Below, piece after piece: positions 11,466-22,569 of a stretch of 64,000 nucleotides of DNA (positions within the stretch are counted from its first letter, which is position 1; each line of letters starts with the position of its first letter). A program made the translations under genes and the position numbers. Location of the stretch: positions 1,116,001 through 1,180,000 of the forward strand of contig CAJQUW010002095.1 of NCBI GenBank assembly GCA_907163375.1, written 5' to 3'. The stretch comes from Prostheceraeus crozeri. Taxonomy: Eukaryota; Platyhelminthes; Polycladida; Euryleptidae. The notes under the pieces are model-generated. The model was not told the origin of the DNA and searched no databases. It worked only from the letters and a program-made list of their open reading frames with translations.

Positions 11466-13107
11466 TCGTTCAAAGTCTGCTTGAGGAGTGGTGGATTATT
11501 GTAGATCTTTAATTTGTATCACTCATTAAGAGCAGTTAGAAAGATTTTAGCGATCGAGATTCTGAGCTTGTATTGTCACCTTTCAAGATGAGGCAAAAAA
11601 TATATACAAAAATAGAAGATTCGTCATATGTGGAGAGAGGAAATAGATTCAGCATTTCTTTCAGAAAGCGGATATTAGATGTTTACTTGCTGAATGGAAT
11701 AAATTAGAAGATGTCATTCTGTGGAAATTCGTGGTGGATATAGGATGGGATGACTTTAGATCGCTCCATGGTCTAGGTTTGAATCAGGGTCTCAGGGATG
11801 TTGAGGTGGGTGATTTCGCCAGTCTCTTGAAGTCGCCTGCTTCGATTTGAGTCTTAACAACTGGAATATTTTCAGGTGAAAGTAAGGGAATTAAAAATTT
11901 TTGCATCAAAAACATGAAACGAAATGCCGTTACACCCATGAGTGTCTTTGGAACCACAATGTCCTCCAGTTGCACAGCTCTTGCTCCTAGCAGCTATCTT
12001 TGGGTCTTCCGTTGCTGCCCTCATTCTTTGGCATCTTTAGGTTGTCTGCTTGTTCGTTGTCCTTAGTCTCCGCGTGTTTATCAAGGGAGTAGGGTAGAGT
12101 AATCAACACCACCACCACTACCCATCTAACTGGACAGTTGTGTATATTTACTCGCTTTGAACGTGCTTACTTAGTCTCGTCTCGCAACAGTTAAGCGTTT
12201 ACTTCCAGTAATTCGGTTCGATATATTCAAGTCCCCGCACTATACATTGTTTCAAATTAACAACATAATTGTGTTCACTCCTTTCAAAGCAATTCTTCGT
12301 GTGCCTGCTTCAATTATTTAAGGTAATCGGTTGAAATTCGTAGTCTCAACTCCTTACTAAACATTTTTGCTGTCTACAAGTAGTCGCAGTAACAAAGACG
12401 CAATGATTGTTGGTTTGAATCTCATTACTGCTTCAATAGCTTTACTTCATTATGGGTTTGAATTGTTAAGTCACGCATAGGTTATGTGAATAATCATTGA
12501 ATGCCTTAAAATCGAGTTGAATTCGAAATGTCATGGGAGAAGTTCTCGAGTTGAGCACTGATCTGTCTGACGGAGGTGTTAGATGGGTCGGGAGATCGAG
12601 AAAGTGATTTCCCTTGAGGAAGAGAAGTCATGCGGCTCATATCGAGTTTTCGTCAGCCCTGACGGAGTTAAAGACGTGTGATAGAGTGATGCAGTGCCGT
12701 TTCAACTTCACTTTGCGATTCAGGAAGTGAAGTGGCAAAATATGTAATGTCAGAGTTGAGATCATTTTACTGGAAATGAATATATTAGGAAGGGAACTGC
12801 GAAAATGATGAGAATGTAGCTGATGCTGTGATTGGATATTATCAATAGAAACGCCATTTAATCGAATTTCCATCAAGATATTTAACTGTGACTATTCCGA
12901 ATGCTCAGTTGAATTATATGATTCATTGACAGCATTTTTAACGAATTTTCCACTGCATTAGATCAATATCTTCTTTGACAATGTTTTATAGTCGTTTATT
13001 TGTCAATTTAGATGAACTTGCGCAATTTAAATCAGCCATTTTTGCCTATCTGAGAATGCTTTTCAATGATGTACATATACGTATTAGAATACTGTGATTT
13101 CCATGGC

Positions 13108-13265
13108 TTGATGTTTTAGCGCTTGCCTTTGCGTTCTGATGGTCGCATGGTCGATCTTCATCTTCAGTCATTGGAAGTGACAAGAAAGACATCCGGACTG
13201 AAAGCACCCAAGTCTGACCATGTCCACGTTTTAGTAATGACGTTTATGCCTCGGCAGATGATATC
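13108..13265 (+). repeat. SINE fragment, same family as 27926-28140
   Basis: The body TGGAAGTGACAAGAAAGACA followed by TCCGGACTGAAAGCA and AAGTCTGACC aligns with TGGAAGTCGTCAAGAAGGGC, TCCGGACTAAAG and AAGTCTGACTG in the copy at 27926. The tRNA-like head before it is diverged. The 64-codon frame over it is not a gene. Confidence 0.6.
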
Positions 13266-13374
13266 AATGTTTAGTGACATTTCAAGACCATTCATATTGA
13301 AAAATATTTCGACCTAAATGAATGCTGTGATATCTACAACCAAAAGATTCTTCCAAGTCAACTGATTCGAAGCG

Positions 13375-13560
13375 TCTCAGTAAGGGGGTAGGATAGCCCG
13401 GTCAGTAAGGGGCGCTCTCCTTTACAATGGTGCAGAAAGTCCAGGGTTCGAGTCTGTCCGCATCTGCAGGCACCACCCTTTTCACTACAGGTTACGAACC
13501 TCACCTGTTGATAGTTTCCTGTGTATGAACGATGTCCCATCTTTAAATTGCTAGTATGGT
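13375..13560 (+). repeat. tRNA-derived SINE with B box
   Basis: A tRNA-like head: GGATAGCCCGGTCAGTAAGG as a weak A box, and GGTTCGAGTC (13445-13454) as a good Pol III B box, spaced as in a tRNA gene. The non-tRNA body continues to roughly 13560 or beyond; the 3' end is not defined. It differs from the family at 13108 and 27926. Confidence 0.6.
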
Positions 13561-14271
13561 TTCGCATCTCAGGTGGGATTACGGAAAAGTGAAAAAATAA
13601 GTTTTTAAATTGAAATCGGAATGCTACTGAAAAAAAGAATACGCTTTTTTCTCTTATCTCACGATTGCAGCACTCATGTGATCCGCACTCCAAATTACAC
13701 CCTAATGAATTATAATTCGCTTAACAGCATGTTATAAGTGGGAAAATCTAAGAATGTGACTGTGAATGTCCCTCAGCTCACTGTCCCTTCATCATCAATT
13801 ATCTTCGGTTACAAAACGGATTGAGTGAACGGTCAGATAGGGATTTGAAGTTGATTATTTCGTCAGTGACCGCGTAGTGTTGGCTAAAATGGAAATTATT
13901 TGGGCGCCATTTCTGGAACGTAGTCGACATGAAAATCCAGTCGTGTGCTAGTCGCACTAGGACATTCTTTACGTCACTTTCCGACGTTCACGTACGTTTC
14001 CAGCTCATCACAGGGAGAGGAAGATCAGTAGCGACCACGCTACGAACTCACGCATAGCTTGCCGAGTGGGATGGAAGCAGGCGACCGCCGCTGCTTTTGT
14101 TGTCCATGTTGGAAGGCGCCAGTGGTTTTGGAGGGAGATTTCGATGTAGGGTGATTCGGAGCATACGGGTGACCACATTGAGGAAATAGAAGTCGTTTGA
14201 ATGAAAACTAATCACTAATCAACTGTCGATCGTTTCGTATCGCATGAACTGTGACGTAGGCGCTTCTGCAT

Positions 14272-14748
14272 CTATCTGTAAGTTGAGTAGACGGAACAAC
14301 GGCGACAAGGAGACATATTATGGGCTAGAAGGCTGTTCATCTTCATCCCGATCTGAAATTCAAAAAGTGGAGTAGAAATGGCTCTGATATCACCTCGGGG
14401 ACTTTCAACAATAACGTTTCCATTCTTTGAGCTTTTGAATTGATAGCGGGTGACTTTGTGGGGCTGTGTTATCAAGAGTGCCACGATTACACTTTGGCGA
14501 CACATCGAATAGTTAAAAGTTCTCCATCTTTTCAATTCTATGTTTTTCGATGTGGCGAATGAAGTATGAAGGGTATAGAAATTGATTACAATAAAACCTC
14601 TAGAATGGAGGTAGAGCCTCGTGCAATTCCCAATAACGGCACAAAGATCGCACGTATTTTCACTTTTCAGCGGCTGAATCATTGGGTTAGAATCATTCAC
14701 ATTTGCTTCTTCATGCTGCGACCTTGAGTCAATTTCCATTCTAGTCAA
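14272..14748 (-). CDS. Unidentified 158-codon open frame
   Basis: This is the longest intronic open frame not explained by a known element. It has a CDLCAVIGNC cysteine cluster near residue 34 and a basic mid-region, with no signal peptide, recognised domain or splice context. It is antisense to Caskin, inside its largest intron. It may be chance or a worn transposon piece; I do not claim a function. Confidence 0.15.
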   Translation of the reverse strand: MTRMEIDSRSQHEEANVNDSNPMIQPLKSENTCDLCAVIGNCTRLYLHSRGFIVINFYTLHTSFATSKNIELKRWRTFNYSMCRQSVIVALLITQPHKVTRYQFKSSKNGNVIVESPRGDIRAISTPLFEFQIGMKMNSLLAHNMSPCRRCSVYSTYR

Positions 14749-16286
14749 CTTCAGATAAACAATATATTTCTATGATGAAGGGATCCGAAAGTCTCTCATC
14801 TCCTGTGATGTTTTGTGATAATCGGTGTGAGGACTTGACAATTGTCTTCAGGTGAAAGATTACCCTAAAGGGACTTACGCATTCGCGCCACAAAAGATCG
14901 CGCATTTGCGCCAACTGTATCTTCTCTTATTCATCATAAGTAAGGCCAGCAGCAATGCAAGCTATGTGCTATAATAAGTTATTACCTGTGTCGGAGATGC
15001 CTTGTGACTAGAGAGCACTGCGGCGCAAAAGATAATTTCTTAGTTACCGAATCAAAATTTGTGGTACAAATGCATTGCACCCACACGTACATGACTGGTT
15101 TGAAACTGTGGCTGCTAACAACTTGTTAAAAACTAGTCAAAAATGCACTTATGATGCCAGTAGGATCAGATACGTAACGAAGTGTGGAAAGGGAAAGAGG
15201 TTAAAGGATATGGTATCGTGCTTGTCGTATGGGCGGTTCCTTCGGCTATATAAGGTGTGACTGGTTGTTAACTGTCCTTTATCACATGCATCCCCTGCTA
15301 TGTCGTTCTTAATACTATCCTCCGGTGATTTCAACCGGGAGAGATTTTTTTGCATAAATCTTCGCCTCCTCAATAAGTCGACATGGCGTGCTCCATACAA
15401 TTTTCTAGTTGGGATATTAGGATGTTACTCTAGTATTCGGTGTTGTCGTACTTTCTAAATTTCAATTTCCTCGTGAGGACCCGCTACCCATTCCCTTCAT
15501 GCGATTTGTTCATGATTAATCGTCATGCGATTTGATATTTCGTCATATCTTCGTAATAAAGCTGAATCAAAATGGATGTTATGAGATGAATTTATGCAGC
15601 CAAGAATTCAGAAGCTATACTTCACATAAGGAAATACATAATCAAGCTAAACATGCAACAGAAAAACAAGTAGCGTAATTTGTCTGTTGCTGAATGAAAG
15701 TTCCAAGTTTTCAATGAATAGGGCGTCAATTATTGACCAGTTGAATCAATGTCTGTTCTCTTTAAAATAGTTCTCCTACACATTCATGTACATGATCAGC
15801 AAATGACGAGATGTTCCTCCCATTTTGGAGACGTCATTTATTGCTTAAGCAGGAAATATGCTTTTGCAAGTTGCAAGCAGGTTTGTATTCCTTGGTTCCT
15901 GAATTCTCGGTCTTAACAACTCATGTCATGATGTTTCATTTTGTCACCTCTGCAGTGATAACAGAAAACACTATTCTCTATGATAGAACTGAAATATCCA
16001 GTGAAATAGACTTTCATGCTTGTATTTTTCTTCTTTATACATTATTATTTCTCAATTTTCTCCCCCTCATTTTCTTCGTCTCTCGCGACTCTCAAATCGC
16101 GCGTCATGTCCTCAACTTGTCCGTTAATCCTCTATCCTTAGTTTAAGTTGACAGAAAATTGTTGCCATTCGGAAGGCATTAAGGAATTCAGATCATCACC
16201 TTACGTCCACTTCGTTTGCGTTGAAGTCATTATCTCATGTTCGCTCGGTTTTCTCTTTTCTCTAAGACATTTTCATCAATTTGCAG

Positions 16287-16381
16287 AGGCGTGTTTTGCT
16301 GTACGGGCAGAGGCGATTCGGGATTACTGTGATCTCCGCAATCAGAACAGCATTGCTTTCCGCGTTGGAGAATCTGTGACG
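16287..16381 (+). CDS. CASKIN: Caskin exon: first half of SH3 domain
   Basis: The 95-bp exon follows TCATCAATTTGCAG and ends at a GTGAGT donor in phase 0. It reads ACFAVRAEAIRDYCDLRNQN then SIAFRVGESVT. This is the N-terminal half of an SH3 domain: the AIRDY motif replaces the usual ALYDY, and FRVGESVTV corresponds to the diverging turn. Vertebrate Caskin also has a modified motif here. The first aromatic of ALYDY is absent, so the ligand groove probably differs from a typical proline-binding SH3. The exon joins in phase with 3659-3761 and 16557-16934. Confidence 0.93.
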
Positions 16382-16556
16382 GTGAGTTGTAAGAGAAACC
16401 CTACAGGTGGTGATAGATCTTAGATAGCGACGAGATCGCGTGCTGCGATTCATTTCTCTCTACGGTCATCACAATGCCGTTCATTGAACCTAATGAATGA
16501 GGTCAGAGGATGTAATCACAGGTTTCTTGCTAAAAATTCGCCATCTCTTTCTACAG

Positions 16557-16934
16557 GTTCTGGAGCAGTGTCCGGACGGAATGTGGAAAGGTTATGTTAC
16601 TCAAGAAGGTATGGCTCGCACCGGTTATTTCCCTGGTTCAGCGGTTCGCTTGCAGAACCGGCCTGAGCAGGGCATGGACTGTACCTTTGGCCCTGATGAT
16701 CGTTTCCCTCCTCCGCCCAACCCGACCGGTGTGACCGGCCCGGGAGACACTCCGCCGCCGTTGCCTCCTCCTCCACATTATAACGGAGCCGGTGGCCAGC
16801 CGGTTGGAGATGGAACTATTCCCACTGCTCCTCAATTACTGACGTGTGCAGTCGGAGGCAGCAACCGGAACAGCGCAGCGAGTGTCGACAGTGGTCGATC
16901 TTCAGCGCATACTGCAGGCAGTGAAAGCGGACGA
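16557..16934 (+). CDS. CASKIN: Caskin exon: second half of SH3 and proline-rich linker
   Basis: The 378-bp exon (126 codons, phase 0 at both ends) runs from a TTTCTACAG acceptor to a GTGAGT donor. It begins VLEQCPDGMWKGYVTQ and continues RTGYFPGSAVRLQ, completing the SH3 domain. The DGMWKG tryptophan and YFP proline are kept, but the groove tyrosine after FP is replaced by alanine. The rest is a low-complexity linker with PPPPNP and PPPLPPPP runs, which could bind SH3, WW or EVH1 partners, then a serine/glycine-rich tail. The DGxWKG and GYFP pattern is as in Caskin1/2. Confidence 0.95.
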
Positions 16935-17859
16935 GTGAGTAGTATTGATCATAATCATCGAATGGTGCGATGAAAGGAAAATTATATACACTGTAATATG
17001 CATACAGGACGTTTAAAAATACATAAATGTTCACGACAGGGATATGGAGTCGGTTGAAAATGTACGAGCATGATGATTAAGCAGATCGGTCTGTTTGGAA
17101 TAGCGGATTATCCGCTACTACAATGAAAAACATATTTTGAACGAACATCTGCTCTGTGGATTTCTCTAGAAGATCATTACATGCATATCGACGCAATACT
17201 GACGTGTTCTTTGTAGATGCTTTAGATTGTATAGTATCTCTAAACATGGAGGCATATGCTTACAAAACCTCCAATCTACGCTACGCATCTATGATATTAT
17301 TCAACTAAATTTTGGTCATCCACGCTGAATCTTGAATGTTATCAGCTCAATCATGACAGCAATTTGAGGATTACTATCGATCCATTAATTGGTGGCATTG
17401 AATGTCTTTACTTATCATTGTTGGCTATTGGCTCAGACCATAAATTTGATATCAAGTTTTCCAAAATTTCATGAGTCAAAATGAACAATTATATGATGGT
17501 TGTGTGTATAACCGTTGGTTGCATGACAGTAACAATTGATTGAAGTTGAAATTGAAAAATGAGAGCTTAAAGCTGTTTCAAGTGGAATGATAGGTGTACA
17601 CTGTGTTAAACTTGAAGACAATTTCATATTCTATTTTCAGAAAGATAGTCAATAAGTTGGTCGTTTTCGTAAGTATTCGAATATGTGTCAACATAAGACA
17701 AAATTCTCACCATAGCATTATGGATACCAGGAAGAGGTTGCAGAAAAGTTTCTCTCAATCCTTGCATTTAATTTTATTGAGTTACATTCAACATTGTAAT
17801 TGTCTGGACAAGTCTTAAGCGTGGGAAAATCGATGAACATACGGAAGAGAGTGCAAAGC
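16935..17859. other. Caskin intron, no gene seen
   Basis: AT-rich, with no element recognised. A 74-codon + frame at 17594-17818 is judged chance. Confidence 0.4.
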
Positions 17860-18340
17860 ATTTTGTTCTGATCTCGCTGCATTGGAGTGGGAGGGGAGAA
17901 GATGGTGAGGTAAGGAGCGGGAAGATCGCTGACGCGGCAGTGTTGACACGGAGCTCATTACCATTTCATAGCATTAACCGATGCGGGATAATCCCTGCCC
18001 CGCACGGAGGATCGCGGTAGGCTAAGGCAGCGCGTGAACGGCGACGCAGACGGACCGCGACAGCAGCCTGGCAGTGTCGAATTTCCACCACTCCACTTTT
18101 CCCCGGACTCCACGAGCCTTCGATCGCTCGGCCGGAGATAAGAACGTTGAGAGTGAGGCGGTAGACAGAGGAAATTCTCCCTCGCGCAGAGCTGCTACAG
18201 CATCTGCTGCGCGCTGCCTGCTGCTCTGCCTGTGTCCCTGCGCCAAAAACAACATGAGCGAGAGAGAGAAGTATGGAGGGAGAGTAGGAGATAAATCACA
18301 GAAGTGGAGGATAATGATTTCAATGGAAGATTAAAGTCTT
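17860..18340 (+). promoter_or_regulatory. Intronic CpG island, possible alternative promoter
   Basis: A block dense in CG dinucleotides, lying 1.8 kb upstream of the exon that carries SAM1. An 86-codon + frame (18074-18334) ends with a well-placed ATG at 18254 (AACAACATGAGCGAGAG) that opens a 26-residue charged peptide. One reading is an alternative start for a shorter Caskin lacking ankyrin and SH3. The alternative is an unannotated repeat. No TATA box or splice donor was identified with confidence. Confidence 0.3.
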
Positions 18341-20129
18341 TCAAAGACAATAACAGACGTTTATGTCAAGGATGTCATACATGAAGCTGCGAGTACGCAG
18401 TGCCTGCATGATCTGAAAAGGCTGAAAATGTGAGTTGATATAGGGGTGCATTCAGTTTCCATAATTTTTGTCTGTGTCACCATGGTCTTCTCAAACGATT
18501 TTCATAATTGAAGTTTCAAAAGTCTGCTCATGGCCAAATTAAGCAAACAATTTTTGGTAGGAAAAATCATGAGCTGGTTTATGTCAACTTCTTGCTTATT
18601 CGGTTGTCTTGTAAGTAGGACAAGAAGTTCCAATAGTTGCATCAGGCAATTCACACGTCTGATGATTGCCAGTGTATACGATTAAAGGTGCCGTGTTTTC
18701 ACAGGCATAATTTGAACTGCATAGGATAGTATATTTTGTTGCTGGATTTTTAAATCTCCAATTATTTTTGAGCATGAGAACCGTAGAAGGTTGATTGTTT
18801 AGATATCATTAGATTCCCACCCACTGCTCTGTAAAGGTCCATCCCACCGGACGCGGCGCGGCGCTTCTCAGGCGTCAAGAATTTTCGTTCAAAACCTTAC
18901 ATTAGGAGAATGATTCCTCAAAATTATTTCTATGTCGAATGTGACAATATGCAAAATATCCATATTGTCATTATTTCCCCCTTTTCTGAATGTCGTTTGC
19001 ATGTCCATGTGAAGAGAAATTTTATGAAGTTCATCTGTAGGTGAAAAAAGTAATTATTTAAAGTGTTTGTAGCTTTTTGAAGTAGTTAAGTAATGAAAAA
19101 TTAAAGAAAGCTTGCAAGTTGCTTCCGTTCACTGTATATGGCACCGGTACGTAGAAATCGTACTGAATGCTGTAGAAAGTAAAATGCAAGGCATTCAGAA
19201 AAGATGATCAACAAATGTGGAGGTGAATATCCGATTAATATCATTTAATGCACCCTGGATTTTAGAATTTTAGGGACAAGGAAAATATGGATCTACTGTG
19301 AATTAATAGAATGATGGTTAAGGATAGAAGCAGATAAAGTTGTGTACACACGAAGAGTGACTGAATTTTCCACTGCTCAGTTATGGATCAAGAGGCGGTA
19401 AAGGTTCAACATTGTTATGAAAATGCGTCTCTTGCACTGCTCACGTAGAATAAACAAATATTGGGGCAGAGCCGCTGTCTCACGCTTCGTCACCTACATT
19501 TCTATCATAAAATCAGCAGCAGTACAAATCAATGTAACAAATCATTCAATCTCAGTAACTCATTAGTAATTGATGTCAATCACAGAGTGTCATGTGCTCC
19601 ATTGGGTTCACATCATCATTTTGAACGGGGTGATGACATCTTCTCGAGGTGTCTGCTTTTGATAGGCGTTGAGGATATCAATAGATGGCTTTACGAATCA
19701 CGTGTAAGATCAGGATGTTCTTGAAGTACACGTGAGTCGGTGGATGGTCGAATAACGCTTCTGTGCAATCCTACCACTGCGATCGAATGATTTGAGTCTT
19801 GTAGAATGGCTTCTATTCTACTGTAATTCGACTTCATACCCAAAGGATGAAAGTCAAATATCGTGGTGCAGTAAAAATCCAGCTTTCGAGAATGATTAAC
19901 TTTTTTCCTGAATATCTCATAAGACCTATTGGAAAAACGGAAAACATGAACTACAATGATCGCATTGATAACTTACGATCAACTGGCTTTTCAAAAAGCT
20001 GAGCTTAAAATGTGTGGACAGTAAGAGTAGTGATAACTTTCTCTTTGATTACTAGTCTGCATTTAGTCTGTAAATGTATTTCGTGATGTATGCAAAAATG
20101 CTAGCATCATAATGTTGTTGTTCTTTCAG
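18341..20129. other. Caskin intron, mostly featureless
   Basis: No gene is visible. At about 18828-18880 there is a GC-rich segment (CACCGGACGCGGCGCGGCGC) that resembles the end of a miniature inverted-repeat transposon, but the partner end was not found. Confidence 0.35.
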
Positions 20130-20645
20130 AGTATGCACGGCAGTGGCAGTGGAGGGTGTTATCCTCTGACTACATCGCTTTCTGGTCAGTCTTCCGGTCC
20201 GGGATCCACTGCTCCAGTCGTGTCTGGTGTTCGTTCGTCCATGCAGTCAATGGAATCGGGACTGTGTCGTCAGAGTTATGTCTCTTCATCATCGTCCTCA
20301 TCACTTGGTAGCCTAGATCATCTCGAGGGCGGTGGCTCTGGTCACGGGAATGTGGATGCTGATTCAGCATATTCATCAACAGGAACTTCCTCTGCACGTT
20401 CTCTCTGCGTGCTTCCGGGTTGTGCTGTTCTTTCTCCTTGCTCCTTACGATCCTGGCTACAGGAGGCCGGCCTCGGCCAGTGTGCAGAGGCGCTACTCTC
20501 CGCCGGCTATGACTTAGGAACCGCTACACGAATGACTCCGGAAGACATGAACGCTGCAGGAATTACGAATCCTCATGTACGCAAGCGCTTGAAAGCTGAA
20601 CTGAGCCGAGCATGTATCAGTGATGGTCTTCCAGACTTCATACCG
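20130..20645 (+). CDS. CASKIN: Caskin exon: Ser/Gly-rich linker and first SAM domain
   Basis: The 516-bp exon (172 codons) has a TTCTTTCAG acceptor, a GTAAGT donor and phase 0 at both ends. Residues 1-100 form a flexible linker with an eight-serine run. SAM1 covers about residues 104-163: CSLRSWLQEAGLGQCAEALL, GYDLGTATRMTPEDMNAAGI and RKRLKAELS. The block RMTPED.N..GIT is a strong match to the RMTPEDLTAIGVTKP signature of Caskin SAM1. Tandem Caskin SAMs are known to form polymers that organise scaffolds. The exon ends with LPDFIP, which leads straight into SAM2. No I-W-V-type CASK-binding peptide is seen in the linker. Confidence 0.96.
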
Positions 20646-21190
20646 GTAAGTGAGGATATGAGGTAAATTGTTTTAGTCACTCTGCTATTTGGAAATACAT
20701 TATTTTGGATTCTCAGCTTGTACATTAAGTAGTGAAAAAATGATAAATCTGTTTCGTAATGCACCCTGGAAGACAGTCAAATAGCTGATCTAGAAAATGT
20801 TGAGATGAACATTGTACAAATATTATGACTGCTAGATTATAGGAAGAGAATGCTATGAAAAGCATTATTTAAGATCTATAAGGGAGCCATTGAAATTATA
20901 TTATACAAGTTACAATATAAAAGAAATGGCAAAGAACATTGATATTGAAAACTTCAGGTCGATTGGCTCCTGCAAAGAATGTCATACGAATGAATCAGTG
21001 ATTAGAACATGAATTGTGTAAATTACTTTGTTGAATATAATGCACAGTTGAAGAATATCAGTAGCTCTTTACGTTGTACAAATTTTTCTCTGCAAATTCA
21101 GAAATCTCATTTTCCTTGCTGCTAAGGATGCAAAGATGAAGACTTGTAGTGATTGTCTGCGTTCAACAATAACCCATATTACCATTACAG
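20646..21190. other. Short Caskin intron
   Basis: This AT-rich intron separates the two SAM domains. It has a consensus GTAAGT donor and a CATTACAG acceptor. Nothing else is visible in it. Confidence 0.7.
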
Positions 21191-21329
21191 GAAACTGTGC
21201 TACACTGGGTGAAATGTCTAAATATGGATGAGTACTGTGATACCTTAACTCGTCAAGGATATACGACACTGGATAAGGTAATGGACATAACTTGGGAAGA
21301 TCTTGAGGAGATTGGTATAAAACGACTGG
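21191..21329 (+). CDS. CASKIN: Caskin exon: first part of second SAM domain
   Basis: The 139-bp exon follows CCATTACAG and ends at GTAAGT in phase 1. It reads ETVLHWVKCLNMDEYCDTLT and then GYTTLDKVMDITWEDLEEIG. DITWEDL.EIGI is the hallmark of Caskin SAM2 and is almost the vertebrate wording. It lies right after LPDFIP of the previous exon, so the two SAMs are directly joined, as in Caskins. No long open frame marks this exon; it was found by splice sites and homology. Confidence 0.95.
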
Positions 21330-21393
21330 GTAAGTAGCCTTGCTCAATTTCTCATAAAACACCACTGACTAGCCTCTATCCTTCTTGCTTCAG

Positions 21394-22569
21394 GTCACCA
21401 GAAGAAGATAATTTTGGCTATTGAACGGCTGCGTCGGTTAAAGAAAGGTTCAGAGACGGTTTTAGCGACAACTCAACAGTCGTCAGTGTCTGGGAGTACC
21501 TCTCGTCCTTCTCGATTCCACCATCATCATCATCAACATCAAGCAACTCTCCACACTCCTCCTCCGCCATCTCCTGATCCCGCCTCTCCTCAGCCTCCAT
21601 CAGAACCTTCATCAATTCTGCCCCCGCCATCTCCGCGCACCGCTGTTGTGCCTCCCACCATGTCCAAGACCACACCTCCTCGTCTACCTCTTCCACCCTC
21701 CAATCCGCCCTCCTCCGCCCCTCATACACCACCACCCAATCCGCCTGGCAAGCCTGTGGCCAAGATTCAACCCGGCCGGGTGTCCAATCCTTCGGGCTCT
21801 TTGGAGAGACGGAAACAACCTCCACCGCCGCCTCCCAAGCGTATCACATCGATGAAGTCGGGGTCGGCCAGTCCTGCGGGATCTCCAGTCCGCAGATGGC
21901 CTGTCCAGCCCGCTAATCCGCCCTCGCCCGCTTCACCTCGTCGGAGACACAACTACGAGAACCTGAAGACCACACCGACAAAAGAAGGCTCCTGTGCGCT
22001 AGCAGTTATGATCTCCCAAGCGGAACGGAGACGAGCGTCGTTAGAGCAACAGGCAGCCAACTCCCCAAGTCCACAGCCTGGAGGAACTCCGCAGCATCCG
22101 CTATCGCCCGCCGCTGCTAATCCGCAATCCCCGGAAGTGCATCCACAATTGTCCACGCCGAAAAAAACGAACTGTGATAAGAAGCCCCTCATCTCGCCGT
22201 TTGGTACGACAGGGATGCGACGAAGCAGTGCTCCTGCAGATCGAAGATATCATCAAGGCAGTCTTCTTCCTCGCCGTTCCCCCGAAATGACTGACGATTC
22301 CTGTCTAGGACAGGGAGAACTTCAGGACTGTTTGAAGTCGCGCTCCTCATCCACCCTTTCTGTTGAATCCAATTCCTTACCATTCGCCAATGAGAACGTT
22401 GGGACCATTAAACAGCGTTCAAATACGAACAGTAAACCCTCTTTGTCTTCTCTTGACTTCTATGCGTCGCTGGACCTCAACGTCGGCACCTACACAGCCG
22501 AGAACGGCACCATCCGACGGAAGGCGTCTCCTCCGATGACTGTGGCTGAGCATGGATCCCCGCTTCTCG
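21394..22569 (+). CDS. CASKIN: Caskin exon: end of SAM2 and long proline/serine-rich region
   Basis: The 1176-bp exon has a TTGCTTCAG acceptor and a GTAAGG donor, phase 1 at both ends. It opens with GHQKKIILAIERLRRLKKG, the last helix of SAM2. About 360 residues of low-complexity sequence follow: a His/Gln run (HHHHHQHQ), many PPP and PxxP segments, basic KPP..RI blocks, and repeated SP dipeptides. These are likely SH3-binding and phosphorylation sites, as in the proline-rich domain of Caskin1/2. Codon use is more GC-rich than in the introns. Skipping the donor would extend the frame to 22736, adding 55 unrelated residues. The antisense 135-codon frame here is a shadow. Confidence 0.96.

Noticed and set aside
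15811-16146. 111-codon hydrophobic + frame upstream of the SH3 exon
   Set aside because: AT/T-rich intron sequence gives hydrophobic residues by chance; no start context, domain or splice link to the Caskin frame.
18828-18880. Harbinger-like MITE end
   Set aside because: Only one GC-rich end-like segment is visible; no inverted partner or target duplication was found.
21418-21952. Antisense frames of 135 and 61 codons opposite the proline-rich exon
   Set aside because: Shadows of the GC-rich Caskin coding sequence; the sense strand is supported by splice phase and domain homology.
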